In this document: piece by piece, positions 17,380-24,868 of the stretch
Layout of the letters: the number at the start of each line of letters is the position of its first letter
How positions within the stretch are numbered: position 1 is the first letter of the stretch
Position numbers and translations under genes: made by a program
Assembly: GCA_963796325.1 (NCBI GenBank)
Contig: CAWCLF010000001.1
Span: 992,001-1,056,000 of the forward strand
Direction: 5' to 3'
DNA: 64,000 nt
From: CAVYGN01 sp963796325
GTDB taxonomy: Bacteria > Spirochaetota > Brevinematia > Brevinematales > JAOACQ01
The notes under the pieces: model-generated
Seen by the model: only the letters and a program-made list of their open reading frames with translations
Told to the model about the DNA's origin: nothing
Database searches by the model: none

Positions 17380-17838
17380 ATGAAAAGGAGAATAGAGTTC
17401 GGTGAAGACGAAGAATTATTGAACCTGATCCCGCTGATCGACTGCCTTTTCATTCTTATCGTCTTCCTTGTTACGGCGCTGACTTTCAAGGAAAAGATTT
17501 TCAAGCCCGTAAAGGAGGATGAAAAGCAGTCGCTGGGCATCGAGCTTCCCGTATCCAAAAATCATGAAACCATCAAGCTCGAAGACCCCCTCGTAATAGA
17601 AGTTAAATCGAACGGCGACTATTACATAAAAGAGAAAAAGTATAACTCTGAAGCGCTGGGCGCATTTTTTATACTGCAGGGTAAAAAAGAAGACGCTATA
17701 GTCGTCTACGGCGATAAAAAGTGCCCTTATGATAAAATTGTTTATCTGACGGACCTTGCCAGGTCGTACGGGATAAATTATATCGCCTTTTATGTCCAGC
17801 CCTCGGATAAAAAAACGGAGGTGTCGGAGGTTAATTGA
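17380..17838 (+). CDS. exbD: ExbD/TolR-family protein
   Basis: 152-residue protein with a short charged N-terminus, a single membrane helix containing the essential Asp (NLIPLIDCLFILIVFLV, Asp near residue 20) and a periplasmic domain (about 50-145) of the ExbD/TolR fold, with the typical DLARSYGINYIAF near the end. The membrane Asp is the proton-carrying residue of this family. The 5-bp gap to exbB makes co-translation certain. A 7-bp inverted repeat (17840-17846 with 17872-17878) begins 2 bp after the stop. It overlaps the next promoter and might serve as a weak terminator or an operator. Confidence 0.88.
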   Translation: MKRRIEFGEDEELLNLIPLIDCLFILIVFLVTALTFKEKIFKPVKEDEKQSLGIELPVSKNHETIKLEDPLVIEVKSNGDYYIKEKKYNSEALGAFFILQGKKEDAIVVYGDKKCPYDKIVYLTDLARSYGINYIAFYVQPSDKKTEVSEVN

Positions 17839-17863
17839 GGGGCCGAAAGATTTGTCAACATTC

Positions 17864-17892
17864 TTGAATTATCGGCCCTGCCTGTATATAAT
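17864..17892 (+). promoter_or_regulatory. Promoter of the MFS gene, predicting a leaderless mRNA
   Basis: TTGAAT (17864-17869), a 17-bp spacer and TATAAT (17887-17892). The -10 box ends 6 bp before the ATG at 17899, so transcription should begin at or next to the start codon. No Shine-Dalgarno is present between them. The -35 box lies inside the loop of the inverted repeat GGGCCGA/TCGGCCC (17840-17878), which could be an operator. Confidence 0.65.
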
Positions 17893-17898
17893 TGACAT

Positions 17899-19287
17899 AT
17901 GTCTTTCAAAAAATTTTTAAATAATATAGGCAACAGGGATGTAAGGCGGGGCCTTTACTATTCCAATCTCGATGGCATCGTCTGGGCGATTATGTTCGGA
18001 CTTGCGGAAAATTTCATTGTGCCGTTCGCCCTTCTTTTCAGAGCATCCGTATTCCAGGTGAGCCTCATAACAGGTTTCGGACAGATGGGTCTCGGGGTTT
18101 CCCAGCTTGCCGGAGCCGCATTTATCAACCGCTTTAAAAAGAGGCGGATCCTCTCGATGTTCTGCAACTTCATACATGCACTGTCATGGGTGCTTATGTT
18201 CGTTTTTACAGCCGTGACAAAAGATCCATGGTACGTTATCCTTTTTTATACTCTGGGAGTGTTCGCTTCGAATTTCGGGGGACCGGGATGGCAGTCCTGG
18301 ATGCATGACCTGATGCCCCGTAAAGTCCGGGGCGAATACTGGGGCATCAGGAACAGGTTCATGGGTATAGCCCAATTTCTGGCGATTTCTGCCGGCGGGA
18401 TCACTCTGTATGTAGCGAAGACGCTCAACTATGAAGAGCTTGCTTTCGGGGTGCTATTCTTTGCGGGTTTCGCTTTCAGGTTTTCAAGCGTATACTTCCT
18501 TAACAGGCAGTACGAGCCTCCCATGAAAGTAACGGCAGAAAGTCATACCTTCAAGTTTACGATATTTTTAAATAAATTATTTACTACTAATTTCGGCAGG
18601 TTTGTACTTTACAGCATTCTTCTCACATTTTCAGCGAACATCCTGGGTCCTATCCTGCCTGTTTACCTCCTCCGGGAGGTCCGCCTGAATTACCTGGAAT
18701 TTACTGCCGTAATGATGGTCGGGGCTATTACATCTTTTATTTTTATGACTTACTGGGGCCCCCTGTCGGATAAGTACGGGAATTACAGGGTGCTTATCAT
18801 ATCTTCGCTGGCTTTACCCCTTGTCGGTCTGTCGTGGGTCTTTGTTAAAAATTTCTATCTGATGATACTTGTACAGATATTTTCCGGGTTCGTCTGGTCC
18901 GGAGTGAATCTTGCAACAAGCAATTTCATCTTTGATGCGGTCAGGCGTGAAAATATCTCGAAAATATGGTCTTATTACAATATGCTTAATTCGTTCTGCA
19001 TTTTTACAGGGTCTCTTGCCGGCGGGATCCTAACCGAATTGCTTATCAGCATCCATTTCAGATTCGGGATATTCAGCGCATTTACTGCCGTTTTCCTTTT
19101 ATCGGCGGTGCTCCGAATAATTGTGATCTGGACCTGCAGGAAGAGTTTTAATGAAGTCAGGGAAACTGAAAAATCCCCTAAATTCCATTTTTTCTATATT
19201 TACAGACCGGCCCTCTTAATGCTCGATTTTATACAGGAAATTAACGAACGGGTGTTCAGGCGTCATGAGGACCGGCCGGGAATATGA
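17899..19287 (+). CDS. Major facilitator superfamily transporter
   Basis: 462-residue polytopic protein with about 12 hydrophobic helices and a central cytoplasmic loop near residue 210. The cytoplasmic loop RGEYWGIRNRFMGI and the second-half WGPLSDKYGNYRVLII (an MFS motif-A equivalent, D-K-Y-G) identify it as MFS. The substrate is not evident; the closest general pattern is uncharacterised MFS proteins of environmental bacteria. Its 3' end overlaps the convergent kinase gene by 32 bp, an unusually large overlap. It has its own promoter immediately upstream and is probably not part of the ExbB/ExbD operon. Confidence 0.85.
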   Translation: MSFKKFLNNIGNRDVRRGLYYSNLDGIVWAIMFGLAENFIVPFALLFRASVFQVSLITGFGQMGLGVSQLAGAAFINRFKKRRILSMFCNFIHALSWVLMFVFTAVTKDPWYVILFYTLGVFASNFGGPGWQSWMHDLMPRKVRGEYWGIRNRFMGIAQFLAISAGGITLYVAKTLNYEELAFGVLFFAGFAFRFSSVYFLNRQYEPPMKVTAESHTFKFTIFLNKLFTTNFGRFVLYSILLTFSANILGPILPVYLLREVRLNYLEFTAVMMVGAITSFIFMTYWGPLSDKYGNYRVLIISSLALPLVGLSWVFVKNFYLMILVQIFSGFVWSGVNLATSNFIFDAVRRENISKIWSYYNMLNSFCIFTGSLAGGILTELLISIHFRFGIFSAFTAVFLLSAVLRIIVIWTCRKSFNEVRETEKSPKFHFFYIYRPALLMLDFIQEINERVFRRHEDRPGI

Positions 19288-21799
19288 CGGTAAATGCGGT
19301 CCCTCTGCCAGGCGCGCTTTCACATTTAATCGATCCGTTAAGCTTTTGTGCAACCAGGTTGTAAACTATGTGAAGTCCCAGCCCGGTGCCTCCATGGCCC
19401 CTGTTCGTTGTAAAAAAAGGATCGTAAATCTTATCGATTATTGAACGGCTTATACCCTTCCCGTCGTCCGAATATTTCAAAACTATATTATTTTTATTCC
19501 GGGTCAGTTCAATGAGTATATTGCCTTTGGCTCCCTTATCGTATGCATGAATTATCGAATTCATGATGAAATTGGTAAGGATCTGGTAAAGGGCCCCGGG
19601 GTAGCTGTAGATTTCAAGGCCGGCCGGGCAGTTTACTTCTACATTGTGCTCCGCTTTTTTCAGGGCAGGTTTAAGGCTCAATAAAGTCTGGTTGATGTAC
19701 TGGCTGATGTTGAATTTCCTTTTTTCCTCGGAAAATTGGTCGACCGCAACCTGTTTGAAGCTCATAATCAATTCGTGGCCTCTTTTAAGGTTATTCAGGA
19801 TGATGTCGGATGTCTCCCTGGCGGTTGAAAGGTATTTTTCAAAATCGGACCTCTTCATATTTTTAGAATTGTATAGTTCAGAGAGATCTTTTGTAATTCT
19901 GTCAAGGTGCGAAGCTGCAGTCACGCTTATCCCGAGAGGGGTGTTGATTTCATGACTTATGCCGGCGACAAGTCCTCCCAGGGCCGACATTTTTTCGGAC
20001 TGGATCAGTTTCTCCTGAGTTTCCTTCAGCATCTCTAAAGTCCTTGAAAGTTCGTTATTAGCCTTTTCAAGGTTTCTCGAACCTTTAAGGACGCTCTGGA
20101 GGAAGACCGTATTGTTCAATGCTTCCATCAGAATCCTTCTGTGCATGATGTAATAGATGTAGCTTTCAGCGTTGATATCGAATACGGCGAGTCCCAGACC
20201 GACGGTTCCGAAAAATATCGGTTCGACTATCAATGACCACCGGTTTTCCGAGTCCAGGTATTTCTCCGGAACGACAGTTTCCATAGGGTTGAAAATGAGC
20301 CGATCAGGAATATTTACAGGCTGTTTATTCCTGTATGCAAGGATCAGTTCAAGGTTTTTGCTGTTCTCTTCATCAAATAATGAAAGATAAAAAGTCGAAA
20401 TATTCAGTTCGGGCAATTCGCGGAGAAGATTTTCGATTATTTCTTCCCGGTTGGCGCTTGTAAAAAGTTCTCCCACAAAAAACCTGTGCAGGACTACTTC
20501 CCTTTCCAGCTTTATTTTTGCGAAATTAAGATTTTTCCTCATAAAATCATATATATATGAGATGATCAGCCTGACATAATGATCCAAGAATTCTTTATCT
20601 TCTTCTGCCTCAAAAAAATCTGTCATATTTTCTTTCAGATATAAAAAATATTGCAGTAAAGTGTCCATGTCGCTTTCCGACAGGTTGTTTTTATTCATCA
20701 ACATTGAAAAAAAATATAAAAGGGTGCTGGAATTTCTTTCTTTTACAGATGAAATGAAAAAACCGGCCAGCTGTATTATTTCATCGTCGGTAAATCCTAT
20801 ATTATACCGGCGCAGAGTCTTTTTCATGTAATTTTCAAGGGTTTGAAAACCGGATGTATTTTTAACCTGTTCGAATTTTCCCGGCATGTAGGACGAACCG
20901 TCCCAATTTTCTATCTCAGGACCGGTTTCCAGCATGCAGCCGCAGGATTCCCTGATGACCGGTTCGGTTGAAAGCACCGTTATTTTTTCAATGCTTTTGC
21001 CCATGAATAAATCGTTCAATAACTCTACTGCCTTAAAACCCAGTCCGGCTGTGGGCATTCTTACAGTGCTTAAGGGAGGGGAAAAAAGCTTGCTTTGAAG
21101 CTGGTCGTCAAAACCGACAACCGCAATGTCGAAAGGGACGCTTAATTTCATTTCTTTTAATGCCCTTATGGAGCCGTATGCCATATCGTCATTAACGGCT
21201 ACTATCGCTTCTATTTTTTTATTCGTTTCAAGGAGTTTCATAGTCGAGTCGTATCCCGATTTCTCTGTAAAAAACCCCGGGGCAGCCATATTTTCTTCGA
21301 ACCGGATAGCGTTTTCCTTAAGCACTTCCATGATTGTTTTAAATCTGGCGGATGCCTCGGTGTTATTTTCAGGGCCCTTGATCACGGCTATTTTTTTATA
21401 TCCATGGTGTTTGATCAGGTGATTGACAATGGCTTTCAGGCCTTTGTTATTATCTATTCTCAACGTATAGGAATTTTCCAGTTCCTGTGCTATGCTCACG
21501 ACTGGAGTTCTTTCGTATATTTTCCGGAATCGGTTCAATTCGTCTATGGTGCAGTACACACCGACCGGAGTGGCCATAATGACAAGACCGTCGATAATAC
21601 CGGGTGTTGCATAATCATAAATGAAATTACGGACACTTTCGAATTTGTTAGGTGATTTGACGGCTCCTCCGGCAAAACAGTAAAGATTGACGCCGAATTT
21701 TTTTGCGCCCTCTTCAATTCCTTCGAGCATCTGGAACTGGAACGGTCCGTCGATCCAGTCTATGAAGAGGCCTATCGTTTTTTTCCCCTTATTTTCCAT
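19256..21799 (-). CDS. Soluble LacI-type binding domain/histidine kinase
   Basis: 847 residues with no signal peptide or membrane helix. Residues 1-290 are a LacI/RbsB-type sugar-binding fold (IGLFIDWIDGPFQFQMLEGI, AIVAVNDDMAYGSIRALKE, VVGFDD, then RESCGCM) lacking the LacI DNA-binding helix-turn-helix. The middle (about 300-570) has no recognised motif. Then comes a coiled coil, HisKA with the H-box GISHEINTPLG (His616), and HATPase_c with N-box NFIMNSIIHAY, DDGKGIS and GGTGLGLHIV. So a cytoplasmic ligand, probably a sugar or nucleoside, would control autophosphorylation. Its start overlaps the end of the REC/HD-GYP gene by 11 bp, marking the two as a kinase/regulator pair. A second kinase of this design lies at 45007. 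Confidence 0.88.
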   Translation of the reverse strand: MENKGKKTIGLFIDWIDGPFQFQMLEGIEEGAKKFGVNLYCFAGGAVKSPNKFESVRNFIYDYATPGIIDGLVIMATPVGVYCTIDELNRFRKIYERTPVVSIAQELENSYTLRIDNNKGLKAIVNHLIKHHGYKKIAVIKGPENNTEASARFKTIMEVLKENAIRFEENMAAPGFFTEKSGYDSTMKLLETNKKIEAIVAVNDDMAYGSIRALKEMKLSVPFDIAVVGFDDQLQSKLFSPPLSTVRMPTAGLGFKAVELLNDLFMGKSIEKITVLSTEPVIRESCGCMLETGPEIENWDGSSYMPGKFEQVKNTSGFQTLENYMKKTLRRYNIGFTDDEIIQLAGFFISSVKERNSSTLLYFFSMLMNKNNLSESDMDTLLQYFLYLKENMTDFFEAEEDKEFLDHYVRLIISYIYDFMRKNLNFAKIKLEREVVLHRFFVGELFTSANREEIIENLLRELPELNISTFYLSLFDEENSKNLELILAYRNKQPVNIPDRLIFNPMETVVPEKYLDSENRWSLIVEPIFFGTVGLGLAVFDINAESYIYYIMHRRILMEALNNTVFLQSVLKGSRNLEKANNELSRTLEMLKETQEKLIQSEKMSALGGLVAGISHEINTPLGISVTAASHLDRITKDLSELYNSKNMKRSDFEKYLSTARETSDIILNNLKRGHELIMSFKQVAVDQFSEEKRKFNISQYINQTLLSLKPALKKAEHNVEVNCPAGLEIYSYPGALYQILTNFIMNSIIHAYDKGAKGNILIELTRNKNNIVLKYSDDGKGISRSIIDKIYDPFFTTNRGHGGTGLGLHIVYNLVAQKLNGSIKCESAPGRGTAFTVIFPAGPHDA

Positions 21800-23363
21800 T
21801 AAGGGGATCCTTGAATTCGTTCTTGATTTTCAGGAATTCATCCAGATTTTCAAAAAATATATCTACTATTTTCGGGTCGAAGGACCTGCCGCTTTCACTT
21901 TTGATGAACTCCAGGACTTTTTCAAGCGGCCATGCCTTTTTATAAGACCTGTCGCTTGTAAGGGCGTCGAAAACATCGGCCAGGCTCGTTAATCTGCCGT
22001 AAATATGGATTTCTTCCCCTTTCAGGCCCAGAGGATACCCGGTGCCGTCGTATTTTTCATGATGTTCAAGCGCTATTATACTCGCCGTTTTGAATATTTT
22101 TTTTGTCGAATTTTTGAATATATCATACCCGAATAAAGTATGCTTTTTCATTTCTTCATATTCCAGATCGGTATACTTTCCCGGCTTGTTGAGAATTTCG
22201 TCAAGGACCCCTACCTTGCCTATATCATGCATCGGCGATGCCAGCTTGATCATGTCGGCTTCATCGCTGTCCAGACCGTATTTAAGCGCCAGGAGTTTCG
22301 AATATTCGGATACTTTTCTTACATGGAATCCTGTTTCCTCCGACCTCGTTTCAATTACCTCGCTGAGGGTTATAAGCAGTTCTGATTGAGTGTTGATAAT
22401 ATCGTTATTGAGGCAGATATTGTCGAAAGCGGAGGAAATCGTATAAAAGACAATTTTTATCAGTGATAACTGGCTGTCCATCAGTATTTCATTGAATTTG
22501 AAATAGAGGATATATGCCTGATCGGTTTTACCTTTAAAGTAATTGATCAGGAAGTTGTCTCCGATGTAAAGATTGCTGCCGCTTTCTTCTATGTTTTTAA
22601 GAATGGTTTTCATTGAGGGATCGACCGCAGAAAACAACTCCCTGCCGACCATGCCGGCGAATGATCCTGTCCCGTTGAGGATTGTAAATTCGTTGAGATC
22701 ATTAACAGCCAGGTAGCTGTCCCCGCCTTTACTGATTCCGCTGCCGTTTAAAGAAAAAATTTCGAGAATAAGATAAAGTATATCGTTGGTAAACTCTCCG
22801 ATTTTTCTGTAAAAGAACAGTCTGTTCGAAACGTCGATCAATTTTTCAAGCGATTTACGGTTGTTTTCGATTGTCATTATATTCGAATAAGACCTTAATG
22901 ATGCAATGATCGTTGAAAAAAGCTTCTGGCTCGTCAATTCGGTTTTTTCTTTATAATCGTTTATGTCGTAATCGATTATCACTTTCCTTTCGGGAGCCTG
23001 GCCGGGCTGCCCTGTCCTTATGACGATCCTTATAAAATTGTTTTTCAGGATATTCCGGATATAATTTATCAGCTTGAGGCCCGAATCATCCTCTTCCATT
23101 ACAATATCGAGCAGGATTATCGATATTTCAGGGTATTGATTGATTACATCAACAGCTTCTTTTTCAGAATATGCATGAAGGAGTTCGGCGCACATTCCAT
23201 TGAAAACTACATCGGAAAGGGCTATCCTGGTAATATTGTGAATTTCATCATCATCGTCAACGATCAGGATCTTCCAGCTGTTCCGGGTCTGAATGCAAGG
23301 TTTCGCTTCGTCTTCTTCCTTGAAAATCAGATCTTCATCATTATATTCTGCAGTAGATTGCAT
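21789..23363 (-). CDS. Response regulator with DUF3369-like and HD-GYP domains
   Basis: 524 residues. The receiver domain (about 30-160) has acidic triad ILIVDDDDE and phospho-acceptor Asp86 in SIILLDIVME. The middle region (about 165-330) looks like DUF3369 (NNRKSLEKLIDVSNRLF). The C-terminal HD-GYP cyclic-di-GMP phosphodiesterase has HDIGK (from His379) and HHEKYDGTGYP (about 434-444), with all metal ligands visible. It would degrade c-di-GMP in response to phosphorylation, most likely by the overlapping LacI-domain kinase. It is transcribed first of the pair. The 80 bp upstream, between its ATG and the left end of the insertion sequence, hold its promoter region; the IS insertion point is therefore close to it. 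Confidence 0.9.
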   Translation of the reverse strand: MQSTAEYNDEDLIFKEEDEAKPCIQTRNSWKILIVDDDDEIHNITRIALSDVVFNGMCAELLHAYSEKEAVDVINQYPEISIILLDIVMEEDDSGLKLINYIRNILKNNFIRIVIRTGQPGQAPERKVIIDYDINDYKEKTELTSQKLFSTIIASLRSYSNIMTIENNRKSLEKLIDVSNRLFFYRKIGEFTNDILYLILEIFSLNGSGISKGGDSYLAVNDLNEFTILNGTGSFAGMVGRELFSAVDPSMKTILKNIEESGSNLYIGDNFLINYFKGKTDQAYILYFKFNEILMDSQLSLIKIVFYTISSAFDNICLNNDIINTQSELLITLSEVIETRSEETGFHVRKVSEYSKLLALKYGLDSDEADMIKLASPMHDIGKVGVLDEILNKPGKYTDLEYEEMKKHTLFGYDIFKNSTKKIFKTASIIALEHHEKYDGTGYPLGLKGEEIHIYGRLTSLADVFDALTSDRSYKKAWPLEKVLEFIKSESGRSFDPKIVDIFFENLDEFLKIKNEFKDPLNGK

Positions 23364-23442
23364 AAAATAAACCTATCTAAAGACTGCAGACAATATAGCA
23401 TATATTGGAGATTAATCCAAATTTTATGATGTTAATTATTAG

Positions 23443-23467
23443 TTAAGGGCGGTTCCAAAAACTGCCC
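23443..23467 (+). repeat. Left terminal inverted repeat of the IS
   Basis: This 25-bp end matches the inverted right end at 21 positions. It is also internally palindromic (AAGGGC near its outer end, GCCCTT just beyond its inner end), so the IS tip can fold by itself. Confidence 0.8.
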
Positions 23468-23538
23468 TTACATGTACAAATAGGCTAATTTAAGATAAAA
23501 TAATAGTCAAGATTAACATTTTAGAGGGGAATATTAAA

Positions 23539-24591
23539 ATGACAAAAATCAAGAAGCAGGTGAATCAGAGGTTATTTGAATATCAGGAGCGAATGGAAAT
23601 ACTTGGCAAAACTCCATTGGACAAACTTAACGAATATATGGAATGGGAAGATTTTCGTCCTATACTCACTGAACTACTTGCTCCAAAAGAACAAAAGGCT
23701 CCAGGCGGGGCTTCACATTATGATTACGTTTTTATGTTCAAAATCCTCATTATACAGAAGTATTATAACCTTTCCGACGAGCAGACCGAATTCAGGATAA
23801 ATGACAGTCTGTCATTGCAGAGATTCCTGGGAATAACTTTGGCGGACAAGGTTCCAGATCATAACAAAATATGGGACTTCAGGGAAAAGCTGATGAAATC
23901 AGGGGCTATAAAGGGCCTTTTTAAAGCGTTCGATACGGTTCTTGAAAGTCAGGGTATTGTCGGAAAGTCTGGATCAATAATAGACGCCAGTTTTGTCGAA
24001 GTCCCCAGGCAACGGAATAATCGTGAAGAAAATAAAAAGATAAAAGATGGTAAAACGCCTGAAGGATGGAAAGATAATCAGCATAAGCTTTCACACAAAG
24101 ACATGGATGCTCGCTGGACAATTAAGCATAATAAAGCGCATTACGGATATAAAAATCATGTTAAAGCCGAGATATTAACAAAAATAGTAAGAGAATATTC
24201 TGTAACCGATGCAAGTGTTCATGACTCGTTAGAAGTAAATGATTTATTGAATGAGAAAGATACAGGAAAATCATTATATGCTGATAGCGCCTATGTTGGA
24301 CAGAAAGTAGAAAGTATAGTGAGCAAATATAAAATGAAAAACTTCATTCATGAAAAGGGATACAGGAACAAGACTTTAAGGAAAGGTCAGAAGAAGCTTA
24401 ACAGACTTAAAAGCGCCATTCGATGTCGAGTTGAGCATATTTTTGGCTTCATTGAAAACAGCATGAACAGAAGCTTCATCAGAACAATCGGGAAAAAGAG
24501 GGCAGAAGCTAACATTGGTTTAATGAATCTTGTATATAATATGGCAAGATATACATTTATAATGAGGCAAAAGGCTCAATATTTTGTATAA
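23539..24591 (+). CDS. IS5-family DDE transposase
   Basis: 350-residue transposase, full length for the IS5 family. The N-terminal domain (about 60-125, with DYVFMFKILIIQKYYNLSD and DHNKIWDFREKL) is followed by a DDE catalytic core: Asp149 in SIIDASFVEV, Asp249 in LYADSAYVGQ and Glu299 in CRVEHIFGFIE with the Y-(2)-R-(3)-E-(6)-K-like pattern approximated. All three catalytic acids are present and no frameshift is seen. Start ATG 23539 follows TAGAGGGG. It is the only gene between the inverted repeats. Its base composition is visibly more AT-rich than that of neighbouring genes, consistent with a mobile origin. Confidence 0.95.
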   Translation: MTKIKKQVNQRLFEYQERMEILGKTPLDKLNEYMEWEDFRPILTELLAPKEQKAPGGASHYDYVFMFKILIIQKYYNLSDEQTEFRINDSLSLQRFLGITLADKVPDHNKIWDFREKLMKSGAIKGLFKAFDTVLESQGIVGKSGSIIDASFVEVPRQRNNREENKKIKDGKTPEGWKDNQHKLSHKDMDARWTIKHNKAHYGYKNHVKAEILTKIVREYSVTDASVHDSLEVNDLLNEKDTGKSLYADSAYVGQKVESIVSKYKMKNFIHEKGYRNKTLRKGQKKLNRLKSAIRCRVEHIFGFIENSMNRSFIRTIGKKRAEANIGLMNLVYNMARYTFIMRQKAQYFV

Positions 24592-24694
24592 ACCCCCTTG
24601 AAAATGGGAATATTTATGCCACCAAACAGTTTTGTTTAGAAATATGAAAAATATATGACGAATCTAATAATTCCGCCCAATGGGCACTACCTTG

Positions 24695-24711
24695 CTGCCC
24701 CGAAGGGGCAG
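24695..24711 (+). terminator. Hairpin at the right end of the IS, possible terminator
   Basis: CTGCCCC (24695-24701), a GAA loop and GGGGCAG (24705-24711) form a perfect 7-bp stem, followed by TTATT. It lies 104 bp after the transposase stop and overlaps the inner part of the right inverted repeat. It may stop transcription entering or leaving the element. Confidence 0.5.
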
Positions 24712-24730
24712 TTATTAGAAGTGCCCTTAA
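24706..24730 (-). repeat. Right terminal inverted repeat of the IS
   Basis: Inverted copy of the left end (21 of 25 bp), closing with TTAA at 24727-24730. The outer 20 bp are nearly the same as the right ends of the MITE-like elements at 11405-11424 and 24841-24860. Confidence 0.8.
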
Positions 24731-24860
24731 GGGCAGTTCCCTTAGGGCCCTGATGGTCCCTTAGGAATTACTGCACCCTTACGGGCGCATTCCTAATCCG
24801 GTTAATAAGATATAATTTCGATAAAAACTTTTATATTATCGATATTGGAATTGCCCTTAA
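24727..24860. mobile_element. Second MITE-like element, abutting the IS
   Basis: It begins with the TTAA that closes the IS, followed by GGGCAGTTCC (an IS-left-end match), and finishes with an IS-right-end match at 24841-24860 (17 of 20 bp) ending in TTAA. It is 134 bp including both TTAA copies, with no ORF. An 8-bp inverted repeat TTAGGAAT/ATTCCTAA, with an inner GC-rich stem, lies inside. This explains most of the 277-bp gap between the transposase and the acyl-CoA ligase gene. Confidence 0.7.
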
Positions 24861-24868
24861 AAAATCGG

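Larger units (their letters stand above)
23447..24726 (+). mobile_element. Complete IS5-family insertion sequence (about 1280 bp)
   Basis: One transposase gene is flanked by terminal inverted repeats. Read outward-in with the target TTAA, the left end (23443-23467) and the reverse complement of the right end (24706-24730) agree at 21 of 25 positions, sharing TTAAGGGC, TTC and AACTGCCC blocks. TTAA at 23443-23446 and 24727-24730 fits the YTAR 4-bp duplication of IS5-group elements. Because TTAA is palindromic, it could instead be part of the repeats. The transposase frame is intact, so the element may be mobile. The right-hand TTAA is also the left border of a MITE-like relative. Confidence 0.85.
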
